This document shows, piece after piece, positions 10,522 to 32,830 of a stretch of DNA of 64,000 bases (positions are counted from its first letter, which is position 1; every line of letters starts with the position of its first letter). The notes beneath the pieces were generated by a model. That model was not told where the DNA came from. It did no database searches and saw only the letters and a list, made by a program, of their open reading frames with translations. Source of the stretch: Paulinella micropora (Eukaryota > Cercozoa > Imbricatea > Euglyphida); assembly GCA_009731375.1 (NCBI GenBank), contig BJOX01000099.1, forward strand, positions 534,867-598,866, read 5' to 3'. Both the position numbers and the translations under genes were made by a program.

Positions 10522-10568
<47 letters not shown>

Positions 10569-10625
10569 CCTATCTATCTACCTACCTTCCTACCTACCTA
10601 CCTTCCTACCTACCTACCTACCTAC

Positions 10626-10661
<36 letters not shown>

Positions 10662-10712
10662 ATACTACGCAAAAGGTTTGACTCTTCATTTGAAGCCTCC
10701 CGTATCAGTTTG
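10471..10712 (+). CDS. Candidate first two exons of an unrecognised gene
   Basis: Exon 10471-10511 starts with ATG and reads [13 protein letters not shown], ending in phase 2 at CTCAG|GTCTAT. Exon 10676-10712 follows the acceptor GCAAAAG and reads [12 protein letters not shown] before the strong donor TTG|GTATGT. The phases agree. On this strand the intron is (TATC)n. The echo TTTGTCTCAG|GTCTAT at 10405-10414 repeats the 3' end of the first exon, and an inverted copy of its 5' end lies at 11020-11043. Downstream exons were not found. The family is unknown and the model is tentative. Confidence 0.35.
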
Positions 10713-11103
10713 GTATGTATGTATGTATCTATGCATGTATGTACGTATGTATGTATGCATGCATGCATGCATGCATGTATATTATGTTATGTTATGTTAT
10801 GTTATGTCATGTTATGTTATGTTATGTTATGTTATGTTTATGTTTATGTTTATGTTTATGTTTATGTTTATGTTTATGTTTATGTTTATGTTTATGTTTG
10901 TGTTTATGTTATGTTATATGTTATATGTTGTATGTTATATCTTATATCTTATATGTTGTATCTTATATGTTATATGGTATATGCTATATGTTATATGCTA
11001 TATGTTATATGCAAGCACACCTCAAATGAGATGAATTCATGATAGATAGATAGATAGATAGACAGATAGAGAGATATATAGATAGATAGATAGATAGATA
11101 GAT
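10713..11103. repeat. (TATG)n, (TTATG)n and (GATA)n arrays
   Basis: Microsatellites. The island at 11020-11043 is the inverted exon copy described for 10471. Confidence 0.85.
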
Positions 11104-11390
11104 AGCTAACCCTCCCGGGACGAAAAACGTTTTGTTTCAAAATTTGAAGGCGCAGAACTGAAAAAAGAAAAACTGTATTAATTATTTTTGAAGCATATAT
11201 TCAGGATTTCACAATTGATATTTGCTGCCGGCAGTGTTGATCTCTTTATGTTTCACACCCAAGTTTAGTTAACTTAAAAAAATGGAAATTTAATGTGTGA
11301 AGACCAGTATGCAAGGAGACGCTGATCATAGCAACAGAAAATTGTTCTAAAAATACTAGGTAATGATGGTTTAGGGTGTCCTGTAGAGGG
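11104..11390. other. Unique AT-rich sequence, nothing recognised
   Basis: Non-repetitive DNA with no open frame or motif I can support. It may be the outer part of the adjoining retroelement. Confidence 0.3.
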
Positions 11391-11393
11391 AGC

Positions 11394-12137
11394 TCACATC
11401 GTCTTGAAGGGTATTTTAAGGTATGAAATTATGAAACGCTGCACTGAACGTAAACAGGACTGAGTGATTCTATCATATAATACAGGTTCGTCAGAGTTCT
11501 GAACTTCTTGCCTTAGCCTAACCCAAAGTAGTGATTCCAGGGACCAAATTAGCAATTCTTGCGGCTTGCTAGCCGGCGGGGTCGTCTGCCTATCTATGGC
11601 GAAAGTCACACCGCGTTGTGAGGCAGTACGGGTTGATAACTGCTCGACTCGGCGTGATTCGAGGGGGCCCGTAGTTGCGGCCAGTTCCTCACTCGCTCGG
11701 GAGAGAAAGAGAACAGAGGTTGCGCCTGTCTGTTGTCCTTCCATTTGTCTTCCTCATCGTCCATCCCACCTTCTCGTCGTTCCTCGTATGGAGAGACGAA
11801 GAGTGTGCCAACCTGTCCGGAAACCGGGCATTCGGAGGGGTAGAAAACGAGCCCGGGAAGCTAGGGCTCCGGCGAGAAAACGTCGGAGTCGGAACTGAGC
11901 CGGAGGCTGACGGTTGTGGGGACAGTAACCCCTCGGATGTCGGTGGCGGTCGGCTAAATAGAGATCTTTGGGCATCCGACCCGCTTGTAGGGCCCAGACT
12001 GCTTACCGGGGGACGAAAAGCTCGACCTGCAAAGGATGGGAGGGACCCACCGCTTCGTCGTGGGCCTGGACCCAGGTGAGTAAAGTCTCGTCGGGGTAGG
12101 GGCTGCCGGAGGACCAAAAAGCGAAGCTGCCGACGAT

Positions 12138-12171
<34 letters not shown>

Positions 12172-13260
12172 ATGACGATGACGATGACGTTGCTGGCAAT
12201 CCAGTTGTCGTCGTGACCGCAGGCATCGCCGTTGTCGCGGCCGTGGCCGTCGACGTGGCTGCCGGTGGAGGGCAAGATGGCCCATAGTAGGAGCCGCCAT
12301 GCCTGTGAGCACTGGGCCCGTCATGTAGCGTAAAGATACAGGGACGTAATCCGGGGTTTGAACCCTGGGCCAGCCAACCTTTTTCGCTAAATCGTTGTAA
12401 CGAGCAATGGCTAAGTCTCTCTCACCTCTAAAAGAGGTCCACTTATGGAAAACAGAAAGGTTGAGCCAATAATCTACCAACTGCTCAAGGGGCTGCATAG
12501 GAATAAAAGGTTCCTCCTCAAGATTGAGCAGTCTTTGATTGCTTTCGCTACGAGTGGGCAAAGGTCTTTCTCTAGAGTCGTGACGACTACCTTGATGAAG
12601 TGGGCGCGGCCAATTCCATCTGTCTGGGGAGAGAGCTTCTTTGCTGAGCCATCCTTGAGGGCCTTCTGGTACGTGTTCATGCATTGGACCTTGAGAGTAG
12701 TGCGTAGGGTTCGAAAAATGCTGAGGCATTCGTCTCGGTAGTGGACTTCCCTGGAGACCAGATCGTAATTGGGGCGTGGAAAGGAGGCTGGAAGGCTCAT
12801 TTCTTCACACCTGAACGTTAAAGACCCACCGTGTAGCAAAAAGGTCTGGAATTTGCAAAGGAGAACTTGTTGGATGATTGCTACTCGATGATCTTGGCTG
12901 AGGGACTGTATGCAATGAACTTGAACAGAACTTGAATACATAGTACAAAGTCGCCTCCCTGCGTGTGGTGAGCATACTCAACGATCATCATGCACAGACA
13001 CTTGAAGGCAGGTAAACTAGCTGTCCGGTGTGAGTGTGAGGAGTGACCTTGGGTATGTTCGCTGTTGGTGTTTCCAAGAACAGGTAGGAGTTCCCCAATT
13101 CAAGCTGTCGACAGCACACACAGAGTGTGACTCTTCCAAAAATATAGGGAAATTCGAATTGTAAGTCTTGACTAGCCTCCTGCGAGAAAATTACCAACCC
13201 GGACAATGAATTGAATACACACACGGCTGTCAATTGATCTCAAAATACTTCCGAGATCAG
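11394..13260 (-). pseudogene. Degraded retroelement with Gag-like frames
   Basis: Minus-strand frames at 12474-12941 and 11689-12729 overlap in different phases, as expected of one broken frame. The second holds a segment ERDLAIARYNDLAKKVGWPR that resembles ERDRWTRYAAEILNTLGIAWPR in the Gag-like frame of the 32-36 kb element. The leader regions also match: ACAATTCGAATTT, CTGTCGACAG and CTCCTAC occur in the same order (reverse complement of about 13075-13170, and 32488-32570). The downstream part (11.7-12.3 kb) is low-complexity P/S/R-rich sequence. No reverse transcriptase or integrase is seen. It is probably a relic of a Gag-encoding retrotransposon. Confidence 0.45.
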
Positions 13261-14439
13261 GAAAGATACCAAAAGACACTGGGACGGTCAATTCCAGTTT
13301 ATTCAGTATGCTTACTTGACAGATTACTTGTCCGTTGAGAAACAATGCAAATTCTGAGAACTAACGAGAATATTTCAAGTGGAAAATGAGTTGTGTAGCA
13401 GTTATTAATAGTTGGAGTTGTTCAAGCCGGTCAGAGGAAAAATAAAGTAAAAAGGACGGCGTCAAGACTGCCACTTTACCTGGCGTAGATGCACCAGCAT
13501 TTTACCTATCATTATTATTTCATATGACTGGTGACTGGAAAAAGCGATCTAGGAAATAAGATGTAGATATTGGGAAAAAGGCAATATTGAACATTTTCTA
13601 CTGAAAAGTTACTATTAATATGTGACTGGTAAAGGGAAATAAATTGATATGTCACTAGTAACGGCACTGAGCCTCCTTTGAAAACGTAACAACTACAAGT
13701 TATCGTATAAATAAACTGAACTTGAAATGAACTGAGTAACGGAAGCCTCGTTGAGCCTACGGTCACTAAAAATAGAAGTCAGCGGCGGTAAACTTGAAGT
13801 AAAACTTGAAGTATAAACTTGAGTCAGAAAGTTTAACTTGTGACAAAATATTGATCATTCTGGCGAATCCGGTACGTGACGGCATTCATTCCGATAATTT
13901 GAATAATAGCCTCCGCGAGGCTCGGAAGGGGGCACCCGACGCCTGGGGCCGCATCGTTGCCGGGCACGGTGGCAGGGCCGTTATATTGTATAACTGATTC
14001 AAGTTGAACTGGGCCGGGAGCAATGGGAATCATTCAGTGTCCCTTGTAAAGTGGCATTGGTTGGCGCCACCAATCCCATCACAGACCAGTATCAATTAAG
14101 CTGTGATATCAAGGAGTCACATCACTTCACTTCTAGACTTCCTAAGGTGATACGGTCAAAATTGGTTTCCATTTTTTGGAAAAGTAAATTTGGTTTGGGA
14201 AAGTTGTTTTCACTGATAAAATTTTATTAATATTGTGGTAGATGTAGGCGTTTCTTTTTTCATTATTGGTTTTTTTTCTTTTTTCTTTATATATATATAT
14301 ATATATATATATTTCCGAAAAGGTCCTTACGGTAGGCGGGAATAGATAAGTGGAAGCGTGTGAGAAAAATGGAAGTGGTATTCAACATTTTTTAGATATA
14401 CAAAAGAGAAAAAATGAAAATGTTTCAAGGAAGAAGAAG

Positions 14440-14590
14440 AAGAAGAAGAAGAAGAAGCAGCAGAAGCAGCAGCAGCAGCAGAAGCGCAGCAGAAGCAGAA
14501 GAAGAAGAAGAAGAAGAAGAAGAAGAAGAAGAAGAAGAAGAAGAAGAAGAAGAAGAAGAGGAAGGAAAAAAAAAGAAGAAGAAGAGAAGA
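14440..14590. repeat. (GAA)n/(GCA)n triplet array
   Basis: Purine triplet microsatellite inside repeat S. Confidence 0.9.
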
Positions 14591-14697
14591 AGTGTAGGTC
14601 ATTATAGCTGAATTTACATTTCAACTCGATTTTATGGCGGCTAGTAAATTGACCTTATGCCAGTTAGAACGGTCAGCAAGTGATGATGATTGAACTC

Positions 14698-14797
14698 AGT
14701 TCGTGAAATATTTTTTACGCAAACACTTTTACTACACTAGTTGTTACTATTACTAGTGTAGTAAAAGTGTTTGCGTTAAAAAAATATTTCACGAACT
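14698..14797. other. Long near-perfect hairpin
   Basis: Arms 14698-14740 and 14753-14797 are almost exactly complementary (AGTTCGTGAAATATTTTTTA...CACTAG against CTAGTG...AAATATTTCACGAACT) around a 12-nt loop. Confidence 0.8.
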
Positions 14798-15009
14798 AAG
14801 AAAATACTTGCCACTAGTAGGCGGGAATACATTAGTGGGAAGCGTGTGAGAAAAATGGAAGTGGTATTCAACAATATATAGAGATACAAAAGAGAAAAAA
14901 TGAAAATGTTTCAAGGAAGAAGAAGAAGAATAAGAATAAGAAGAAGAAGAAGGTCATATTAATATTTGTAAATATTTCAATTCGTCCTAGGAAAAGCTAA
15001 GAAGGAAAG

Positions 15010-15063
<54 letters not shown>

Positions 15064-15195
15064 TATAGATAGATAGATAGAACTTTCAAACGACTTGCCT
15101 AGCACTTTCGAAGCGCAGATACATAGATAGATAGATAGATATTCATAGATAGATAGATTAGATAGATGGTAGATAGATAGATAGATGGATGGATG

Positions 15196-15236
<41 letters not shown>

Positions 15237-15313
15237 GTAGGTAGGTAGGTAGGTAGGTAGGTAGGTAGGTAGATAGATAGATAGATAGATAGATAGGTAG
15301 GTAGGTAGGTAGG

Positions 15314-15369
<56 letters not shown>

Positions 15370-15411
15370 GACTCTGACTGAGAAAAAAAACAGGTAAAAG
15401 TTGGATGGATG

Positions 15412-15445
<34 letters not shown>

Positions 15446-15508
15446 CAGAGACCCTGACTGAGAAAAAAATTGCTACTTGAAGTTTGTTACTGCTACTATT
15501 GATATTAA

Positions 15509-15551
<43 letters not shown>
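15010..15551. repeat. (GATA)n, (GGTA)n and (AAT)n arrays
   Basis: Microsatellites ending in the (AAT)n tail of the adjoining SINE. Two short copies of GAGAC(T/C)CTGACTGAGAAAAAAA (about 15368 and 15448) are embedded. Confidence 0.85.
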
Positions 15552-15782
15552 GTGCTTCTCTGTCAATGGCTGATGCAAATCTGCACACGCGCCTCCATCG
15601 TCTCACCCGTGAGGGGAGTACGAAGAATCGACGATAGGCTCTAATGACACCCCCGCACGGGCAGTTCCAACACTTCCAGACGGACCGGTATGTTCAATGA
15701 AAATACTGGTGGCACCGACGGGAATCGAACTGGCGACAGGGCCCAGATGGTAGAACTTGACCACTGGGCTATCACGGTGTCC
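15552..15782 (-). repeat. tRNA-derived SINE, copy 1
   Basis: A 231-bp element with copies at 38942-39172, 39288-39518 and 53606-53673 (cut by a gap). Read on the minus strand it starts GGACACCGTGATAGCCCAGTGG, which fits an RNA polymerase III A box, and has CAGTTCGATTCCCG as a B box about 45 bases on. The 5' GGACACC and later GGTGCC could pair as in a tRNA acceptor stem. The 3' end is a (TTA)n tail. All copies have (AAT/ATT)n tracts. This is the classical structure of a tRNA-derived SINE. Confidence 0.8.
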
Positions 15783-15817
<35 letters not shown>

Positions 15818-15842
15818 GTACAAGGTATCTAGCTGATAAACT

Positions 15843-15908
15843 ACATATGCGGCGCGCCAAATTTGACGTGTTTTGCGGGCTCGCCGGCCCGGCTCGACCA
15901 CAAAACAC
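15843..15908 (+). repeat. Palindromic element P, partial copy
   Basis: Half of the element described at 18188-18312 (ATATGCGGCGCGCCAAATTT...GCCGGCCCGGCTCG). It lies just past the stop codon of the EF-hand gene. Confidence 0.65.
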
Positions 15909-15928
15909 GCTGTGCGGGGGTCACAAGG

Positions 15929-27168
<11,240 letters not shown>

Positions 27169-27199
27169 AATGATTTTCATGTTTTGCTAGGCAAATTAT

Positions 27200-27690
27200 A
27201 ATCGTTACGTCATGTTATGTTCCTTCATGTCATGTCGTGTCACAGTTGTATGTAAAGTCATGACATGTCAATGTCATGCCATGTTATGTTATCTTGTCTA
27301 TGATATGTTATATTATATTATGCTATGTTATGTTATGTTATGTTATGTATGTTATGTTATGTTATGTTATGTTATGTTATGTTATGTTATGTATGTTATG
27401 TTATGTATGTTATGTCATGTTATGTTATGTGTTATGTGTTATGTTATGTGTGTTATGTTATGTTATATGTTATGTTATGTTATGTGGTGTATTGTGATGT
27501 AATGTGATGTTATGTTATGCTATGTTATGTTATGTTATGTTATGTTATGTGATGTGATGTGATGTTACGTTACGTTATGTGATGTTATTGATGTGATGTG
27601 ATGTGATGTGATGTTATGTTATGTTATGTTATGTTATGTTACGTTACGTTATGCACGTTATGCAATGTTATGTTATGTGACGAGCGGATT
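27200..27690. repeat. (TTATG)n array
   Basis: Pentanucleotide repeat ATGTT and variants between the two plus-strand genes. It ends about 15 bp before the start of the OPR-RAP gene. Confidence 0.9.
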
Positions 27691-27704
27691 ATCATGATGC
27701 TGAC

Positions 27705-30700
27705 ATGAATGCACAAAAATTCACGCGAAAGATAATCTACAGGTATGTATGTCTGAGTCATACAAATTTTGTACGCATACGCATCCTGTGTGTGCAGCAG
27801 GGTTGCAAGCGCGCTCTTGCTGCGGTCGTCCCAATCGTCCTTGCATGCTTCCTTCCCGGCTTCTTTCGCCTCCCTGCCTCAACGCTTGCTCTCATCTCGA
27901 CGTGCAAGCGTGCCGAATGACAAACAAGTCAGCAAGCCTTCGGAGGGAAAACAGCCCCAGAAAAAGAAAAAAATCCCCATCAGAGGGAAGTCTGTCACAG
28001 AAATTCTTGAGCTCTGGAGCTCAGGCAAGCTTGAGGCCAGCCAGGCGGTGTCGGCCTTCTATCAGCTTGGCAAGGCGGTGCGGGAAGCTCAGCCAGAACA
28101 GCAGCGATCCGTTGTTGCACGCACGCGCTCCAGCCCTGCCTTTGCCTCTATGATGGGCGAGCTCAAGCTGCAGCTGCCTGCATTGCAAGGCAAAGACGTG
28201 TCCAACACCTGGCTGGGTGTGCGAGACTTGCGGGTGAGCGAGTCCCGCGCGCCCAGCGACCTTCAGTTATTACAAGAGCTCTGCAAGATCACAAAGGAAC
28301 AGGCGGTATCTTTATATGCTCAAGCGATAGCTAACTCTCTGACCTGCATGGCGAAGCTCGCCTACAACCCTGGCGAGGAAGTGCTGAGGACGTTGTGTGC
28401 AGAGGCGTTGAAGAAAGCGAAGACATTCACTGCACAGGGTATTTCGAACACTTTGAACGCGTGTTCGAAGCTTGACTACAACCCTGGCGAGGAAGTGCTG
28501 AGGACGTTATGCACGGAGGCGTTGAAGAAAGCAAAGACGTTCAATGCACAGAACATAGCGAATACTTTGAACGCGTGTTCGAAGCTTGACTACAACCCTG
28601 GCGAGGAAGCGCTGAGGACGTTATGCACGGAGGCGTTGAAGCAAGCGAAGACGTTCAATGCACAGGAAATAGCGAATACTTTGAACGCGTGTTCGAAGCT
28701 CGGCTACAACCCTGGCGAGGAAGTGCTGAGGACGTTGTGCACGGAGGCGTTGAAGAAAGCGAAGACGTTCAATGCACAGAACATAGCGAATACTTTGAAC
28801 GCGTGCGCGAAGCTCGGCTACAACCCTGGCGAGGAAGTGCTGAGGATGTTGTCCACGGAGGCGTTGAAGAAAGCGAAGACGTTCAATGCACAGAACATAG
28901 CGAATACTTTGAACGCGTGCGCGAAGCTCGACTACAACCCTGGCGAGGAAGTGCTGAGGATGTTGTGCACGGAGGCGTTGAAGAAAGCAAAGACGTTCAA
29001 TGCACAGGAAATAGCGAATACTTTGAACGCGTGTTCGAAGCTCGACTAACCCTGGCGAGGAAGTGCTGAGGACCTTGTGCACGGAGGCGTTGAAGAAAGC
29101 GAAGACATTCACTGCACAGGGTATTTCGAACACTTTGAACGCGTGTTCGAAGCTCGACTACAACCCTGGCGAGGAAGTGCTGAGGACGTTGTGCACGGAG
29201 GCGTTGACGAAAGCAAAGACGTTCAATGAGCAGAACATAGCGAATACTTTGAACGCGTGTTCGAAGCTCGACTACAACCCTGGCGAGGAAGTGCTGAGGA
29301 CGTTGTGCACGGAGGCGTTGAAGAAAGCAAAGACGTTCAATGCACAGGAAATAGCGAACACTTTGAACGCGTGCGCGAAGCTCGACTACAACCCTGGCGA
29401 GGAAGTGCTGAGGATGTTGTGCACGGAGGCGTTGAAGAAAGCGAAGACGTTCACTGCACAGGGTATTGCGAACACTTTGAACGCGTGCGCGAAGCTCGGC
29501 TACAACCCTGGCGAGGAAGTGCTGAGGATGTTGTGCACGGAGGCGTTGAAGAAAGTGAAGACGTTCACTGCACAGGGTATTGCGAACACTTTGAACGCGT
29601 TCGAAGCTCGACTACAACCCTGGCGAGGAAGTGCTGAGGACGTTGTGCACGGAGGTATTGAAGAAAGCGAAGACGTTCGATGCACAGAACATAGCAAACA
29701 CTTTGAACGCGTGTTCGAAGCTCGACTACAACCCTGGCGAGGAAGTGCTGAGGACGTTGTGCACGGAGGCGTTGAAGAAAGCGAACACGTTCAATGCACA
29801 GGGTATTTCGAACACTTTGAACGCGTGCGCGAAGCTCAACTACAACCCTGGCGAGGAGGCGCTGAGGACGTTGTGCACGGAGGCGTTGAAGAAAGCGAAC
29901 ACGTTGAATGCACAGAACATAGCGAACACTTTGAACGCGTGTGCCATGCTCAATTACAACCCGGGCGAGGAAGTGCTGAGGTCTTTGTGCGCGGAGGCGT
30001 TAAAGAAAGCGGACACGTTGAAATTGGATCAGCAGAGCATCGCGAACACTTTGCATGCGTGTATGATGTTAAATCATGTCCATCCAGCAATGTTTTCTCG
30101 TTTGCTTGCCCTGCTTGTTCAATACAGGGCAGGGATGGATCCAAAAGAGATGGATCTAGAATATTGTACTCAGCTGTACTACGTGCATCTCTCGCTTCTA
30201 TGGGAGCATCCCCCTTTAGACCTTGTCCTACCCGCCGCGCTGGCTGCCGCTTGCAAATTGAGCTTCTTTAGCAACCCAGCGAAAAGTTCTAAATTTCACA
30301 AGGAGGTGACCAAGACGCTTCGGGATGCCGGGATTCCGCACGTCAACGAGGATACTAGTAGCGGTCTCTGGGTAGACATCGGCTTGATCGAGCACAAGGT
30401 CGTCATCGAGGTTGACGGACCCACTCATTTTGTTTCAGGAGGTCCTGGTTCTGGAAGGAAATTTACTTTCCGGACATTGTACAAGCATCGCCTGCTGCGG
30501 GCGATGGGTTGGCGGGTTGTCTCTGTTCCTTTTTATGAATGGGTGAATCTCAGGCCGCCAGAGAGAGCGCTTTACGAGGCAAATGCTTCGCGATGTTGGT
30601 GTGGGCGTTGCGTAAGTACGCGGCTGCGAACGGTAGATCTTACCAAGGGCAAAAAACTTTTCAAGAACATGACATTTAATACAGGACACTTGTTAAAATG

Positions 30701-30896
30701 TACAAACCGAAGAAGCGAAGAACCATGCGACTTAACGGGAGACCTCACTTGCCTTCTTGCTTGGGTTGAGATTGAGATTCGGGTCTGTAGCGGTGGAAGA
30801 CCTTTCACCAACTCCTTTCTTTTTTCGCGCCATTGGTCCGCTTCAGCTTCTACTGCACAGCGCTGCGAGTCGCTGGGAAGTATTCCACAGTAAACA
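27705..30896 (+). CDS. OPR-repeat/RAP-domain organellar RNA-binding protein, two internal frameshifts
   Basis: Exon 1 is 27705-27742 (ATG; donor TACAG|GTATGT), then a 55-nt intron (acceptor TGTGTGCAG), then exon 2 from 27798. The phases match and the joined N-terminus is rich in Ala, Ser, Leu and Arg with few acids, like an organelle transit peptide. From about 28360 to 30060 there are about 15 tandem 38-residue repeats of the type ..NIANTLNACSKLDYNPGEEV.., as in OPR proteins. The C-terminus has a RAP domain (WVDIGLIEHKVVIEVDGPTH, later HRLLRAMGWRVVSVPFYEW). Proteins of this kind act on chloroplast or mitochondrial RNA. Two-base losses near 29048 and 29600 shift the frame between near-identical repeats, so the gene is either broken or misassembled. 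A strong donor C|GTAAGT at 30612 suggests that the coding sequence after WCGRC is spliced. A TAA lies at 30891-30893. Confidence 0.85.
28361..30060 (+). repeat. 114-bp tandem coding repeats (about 15 units)
   Basis: Units of 114 bp encode the OPR motifs. Inner units are almost identical in DNA, outer ones (first and last) diverge, which points to recent unequal exchange or gene conversion. Confidence 0.9.
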
Positions 30897-30899
30897 GCT

Positions 30900-31307
30900 T
30901 GATTAGTGCTAAGTCTGATCGATATTGATATGCATGGAGAATAAGGTTACGGGTAACTTGATGCGCCTCTTTGAAGTAATCGTCGCAGGAATGCGAAGGT
31001 ATTTGGTCGGGACCGCAGAAAATTTGTTTCAATGATTCTTGGCGGGGAAGGGGGGGGGGAACTAGTTAGTGAAGTCGAAACGTCGTGCAGAGGAGAATCT
31101 AACGGGCCGGTCAAAAACAGTAAAATGTCAACGGTAGTGGTTTTGGCCGGTCGTTAAAGTGCACAGTCTGATAAAGTATATAGGTAAAAGTTTTTATATT
31201 TGTCAAACTTCTTTATTGTTGTTAAGAAGGCTAAAATGAATCAGTGCCACGGTCGACAGTCAGTAAAAAATTGATCTGTTAACAGCAGTTGAAAACTGTG
31301 TGACGTA
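30900..31307. other. Unique intergenic sequence
   Basis: No open frame or repeat recognised. A G9 run lies near 31052. Confidence 0.3.
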
Positions 31308-31700
31308 ACAACTACAAGTTATGACAGTTGCCATGATAAATAAGCGGAAAAATGAAGTAACTGAGCTAAAACTGAATAGAAGTGTAAACTTGAAGCAAAA
31401 CTTGAAGTAACTTGAACTTGAAGTATGTTTTGTGACACAATATTAATAATTCTGTCCCGGCCGGTACTGTATTAATATTCATTCCGATAACTCACTACTC
31501 ACAAGTTACAGTAATATGCACCGGCCCGGGCCGCCAGCCAAGAACGCAGGAAAGTGAAAGTGTGACCCGGCGTGGAAATTCAACTTCAGTTACGCAAGCA
31601 CTGCTTTACTACTGAATCATCAGTAGTAGTAAAGAACTTGCTACTAATAGTCCGGCGAAGCCGCTGAGTGGGAAGACGAAGAGCCTCCGATAAAACTTAT
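31308..31700 (+). repeat. Repeat S, copy 2
   Basis: Matches 13690-13890 and part of 14600-14850 (AACAACTACAAGTTAT, AAACTTGAAG(T/C)AAAACTTGAAG, ATTCATTCCGATAA, ACTTGCTACTAATAG). A weaker hairpin, TTTACTACTG..CAGTAGTAGTAAA, takes the place of the strong one in copy 1. Confidence 0.5.
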
Positions 31701-32490
31701 GATGCGGGCGGCGCGGCGCGCGGCCGGGAACTTTCAAGTTGTATCAGTTTAATTAGAGATCATAGTACAAAAAGAGAAAAATGAAGTCAGTGAAGCGAGG
31801 CTCGGCCCGAAACAAAAGATCAGTGATTCTAACTCAGTATTGAATACTTCAAAAAAACTTTACTGATGATGTGACTATCAATAGAACAAGCCTGAATCGG
31901 AGCCTCAATATTGAGCCCCCGATTGCTATATTTAAAAAAGACTTCATTAAAAATTACACTTTCTTGAATATTTAATAATATGAACATTTCGATCGATGGC
32001 TCAGCTCAATTTCGTTCAGGAATGACTTCAAACAATTAATTCAACTTTCAAGTTTTTTCACAAAATATTAACTATTGCCTTTTTTCCTCAATCTATTACC
32101 TTTTCCCTGATTTCCCGTGAAACACGCATGTGCGGTAAATTTGTTGACAAGGAGACAGACTTCCAGAGAAACGGCTGAGAAATCTTTTCCAAATGAAAAT
32201 TTTGATATTTGAACTTGGCATATTAGTTGGACTTGAAGCCCTCCTTTAAGTACTACACTTTCATTTTCAAGTGTCACACCTCACCAACTCACAATCTACG
32301 TTCATCGTGTTCGTATTTTGCAAGCCAAGTCTGCAAACAAGTAGAAATCTACGTAAATAAACGAAGTGACCTCTCAGCTATTTACTGGTATTTCACCTGC
32401 TCTCTGGAGTCAGGACTTTATGCAGCCATAGAGACTTTTAATAAGAGTTCGTTGTGTATTTATCACTTGGGGTTGTATCCAAACTCACAA
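31700..32490. other. Retroelement leader or flank
   Basis: Unique AT-rich DNA upstream of the Gag-like frames. An open frame at 32227-32598 is poorly protein-like; its last third is shared with the retroelement at 13 kb in a part that looks like an untranslated leader. Confidence 0.3.
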
Positions 32491-32830
32491 TTCGAATTTT
32501 CCTTTCAAGTGGAAACTGCACAGACGAGTTTGTGTGCCCTGTCGACAGGTCGATTTGAAAGCACCTCCTACAAGGAAGGTACTACTCAACGAACGTAGGA
32601 GATCAGAGTTCATCAAAAACACATATGTGAGGCAGATCGTTCACCTGTCTTTGCATTTTTGTGTCGTCTCTCTGTTCTTCTACACTCTATGCAGTCAACC
32701 AACGCAGTATGTCTCTGGTTTTGTTTGTGTTAGGGTCACCCCCTTATCACCCAGCAAGATCACCCTCTCTGCTGCTCATCGTGCTCTACAAGTGTACCCA
32801 CACTACCTGGCTTACTCCTAGTAACCCACC

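Larger units (their letters stand above)
13690..14935 (+). repeat. Hairpin-bearing repeat S, copy 1
   Basis: The stretch from AACAACTACAAGTTAT (13690) through CTTGAAGTAAAACTTGAAG to TTCATTCCGATAA matches 31308-31500 in the same orientation. Further on, ACTTGCCACTAGTAGGCGGGAA.. matches ACTTGCTACTAATAGTCCGGCGAA.. near 31640. Within it are a near-perfect hairpin (14698-14797) and a 105-bp direct repeat on either side of it (about 14335-14445 and 14819-14930), each ending in a GAA-rich array. Both S copies lie next to Gag-like relics, but in opposite relative orientations. Confidence 0.5.

Noticed and set aside
15709-15782. A functional tRNA gene
   Set aside because: A and B boxes are present, but the anticodon arm does not fold well and the sequence is the head of a repeated SINE.
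28621-29133. Open frame of 170 codons opposite the OPR repeats
   Set aside because: It is antisense to well-supported repeats and stays open only because the coding units are repeated.
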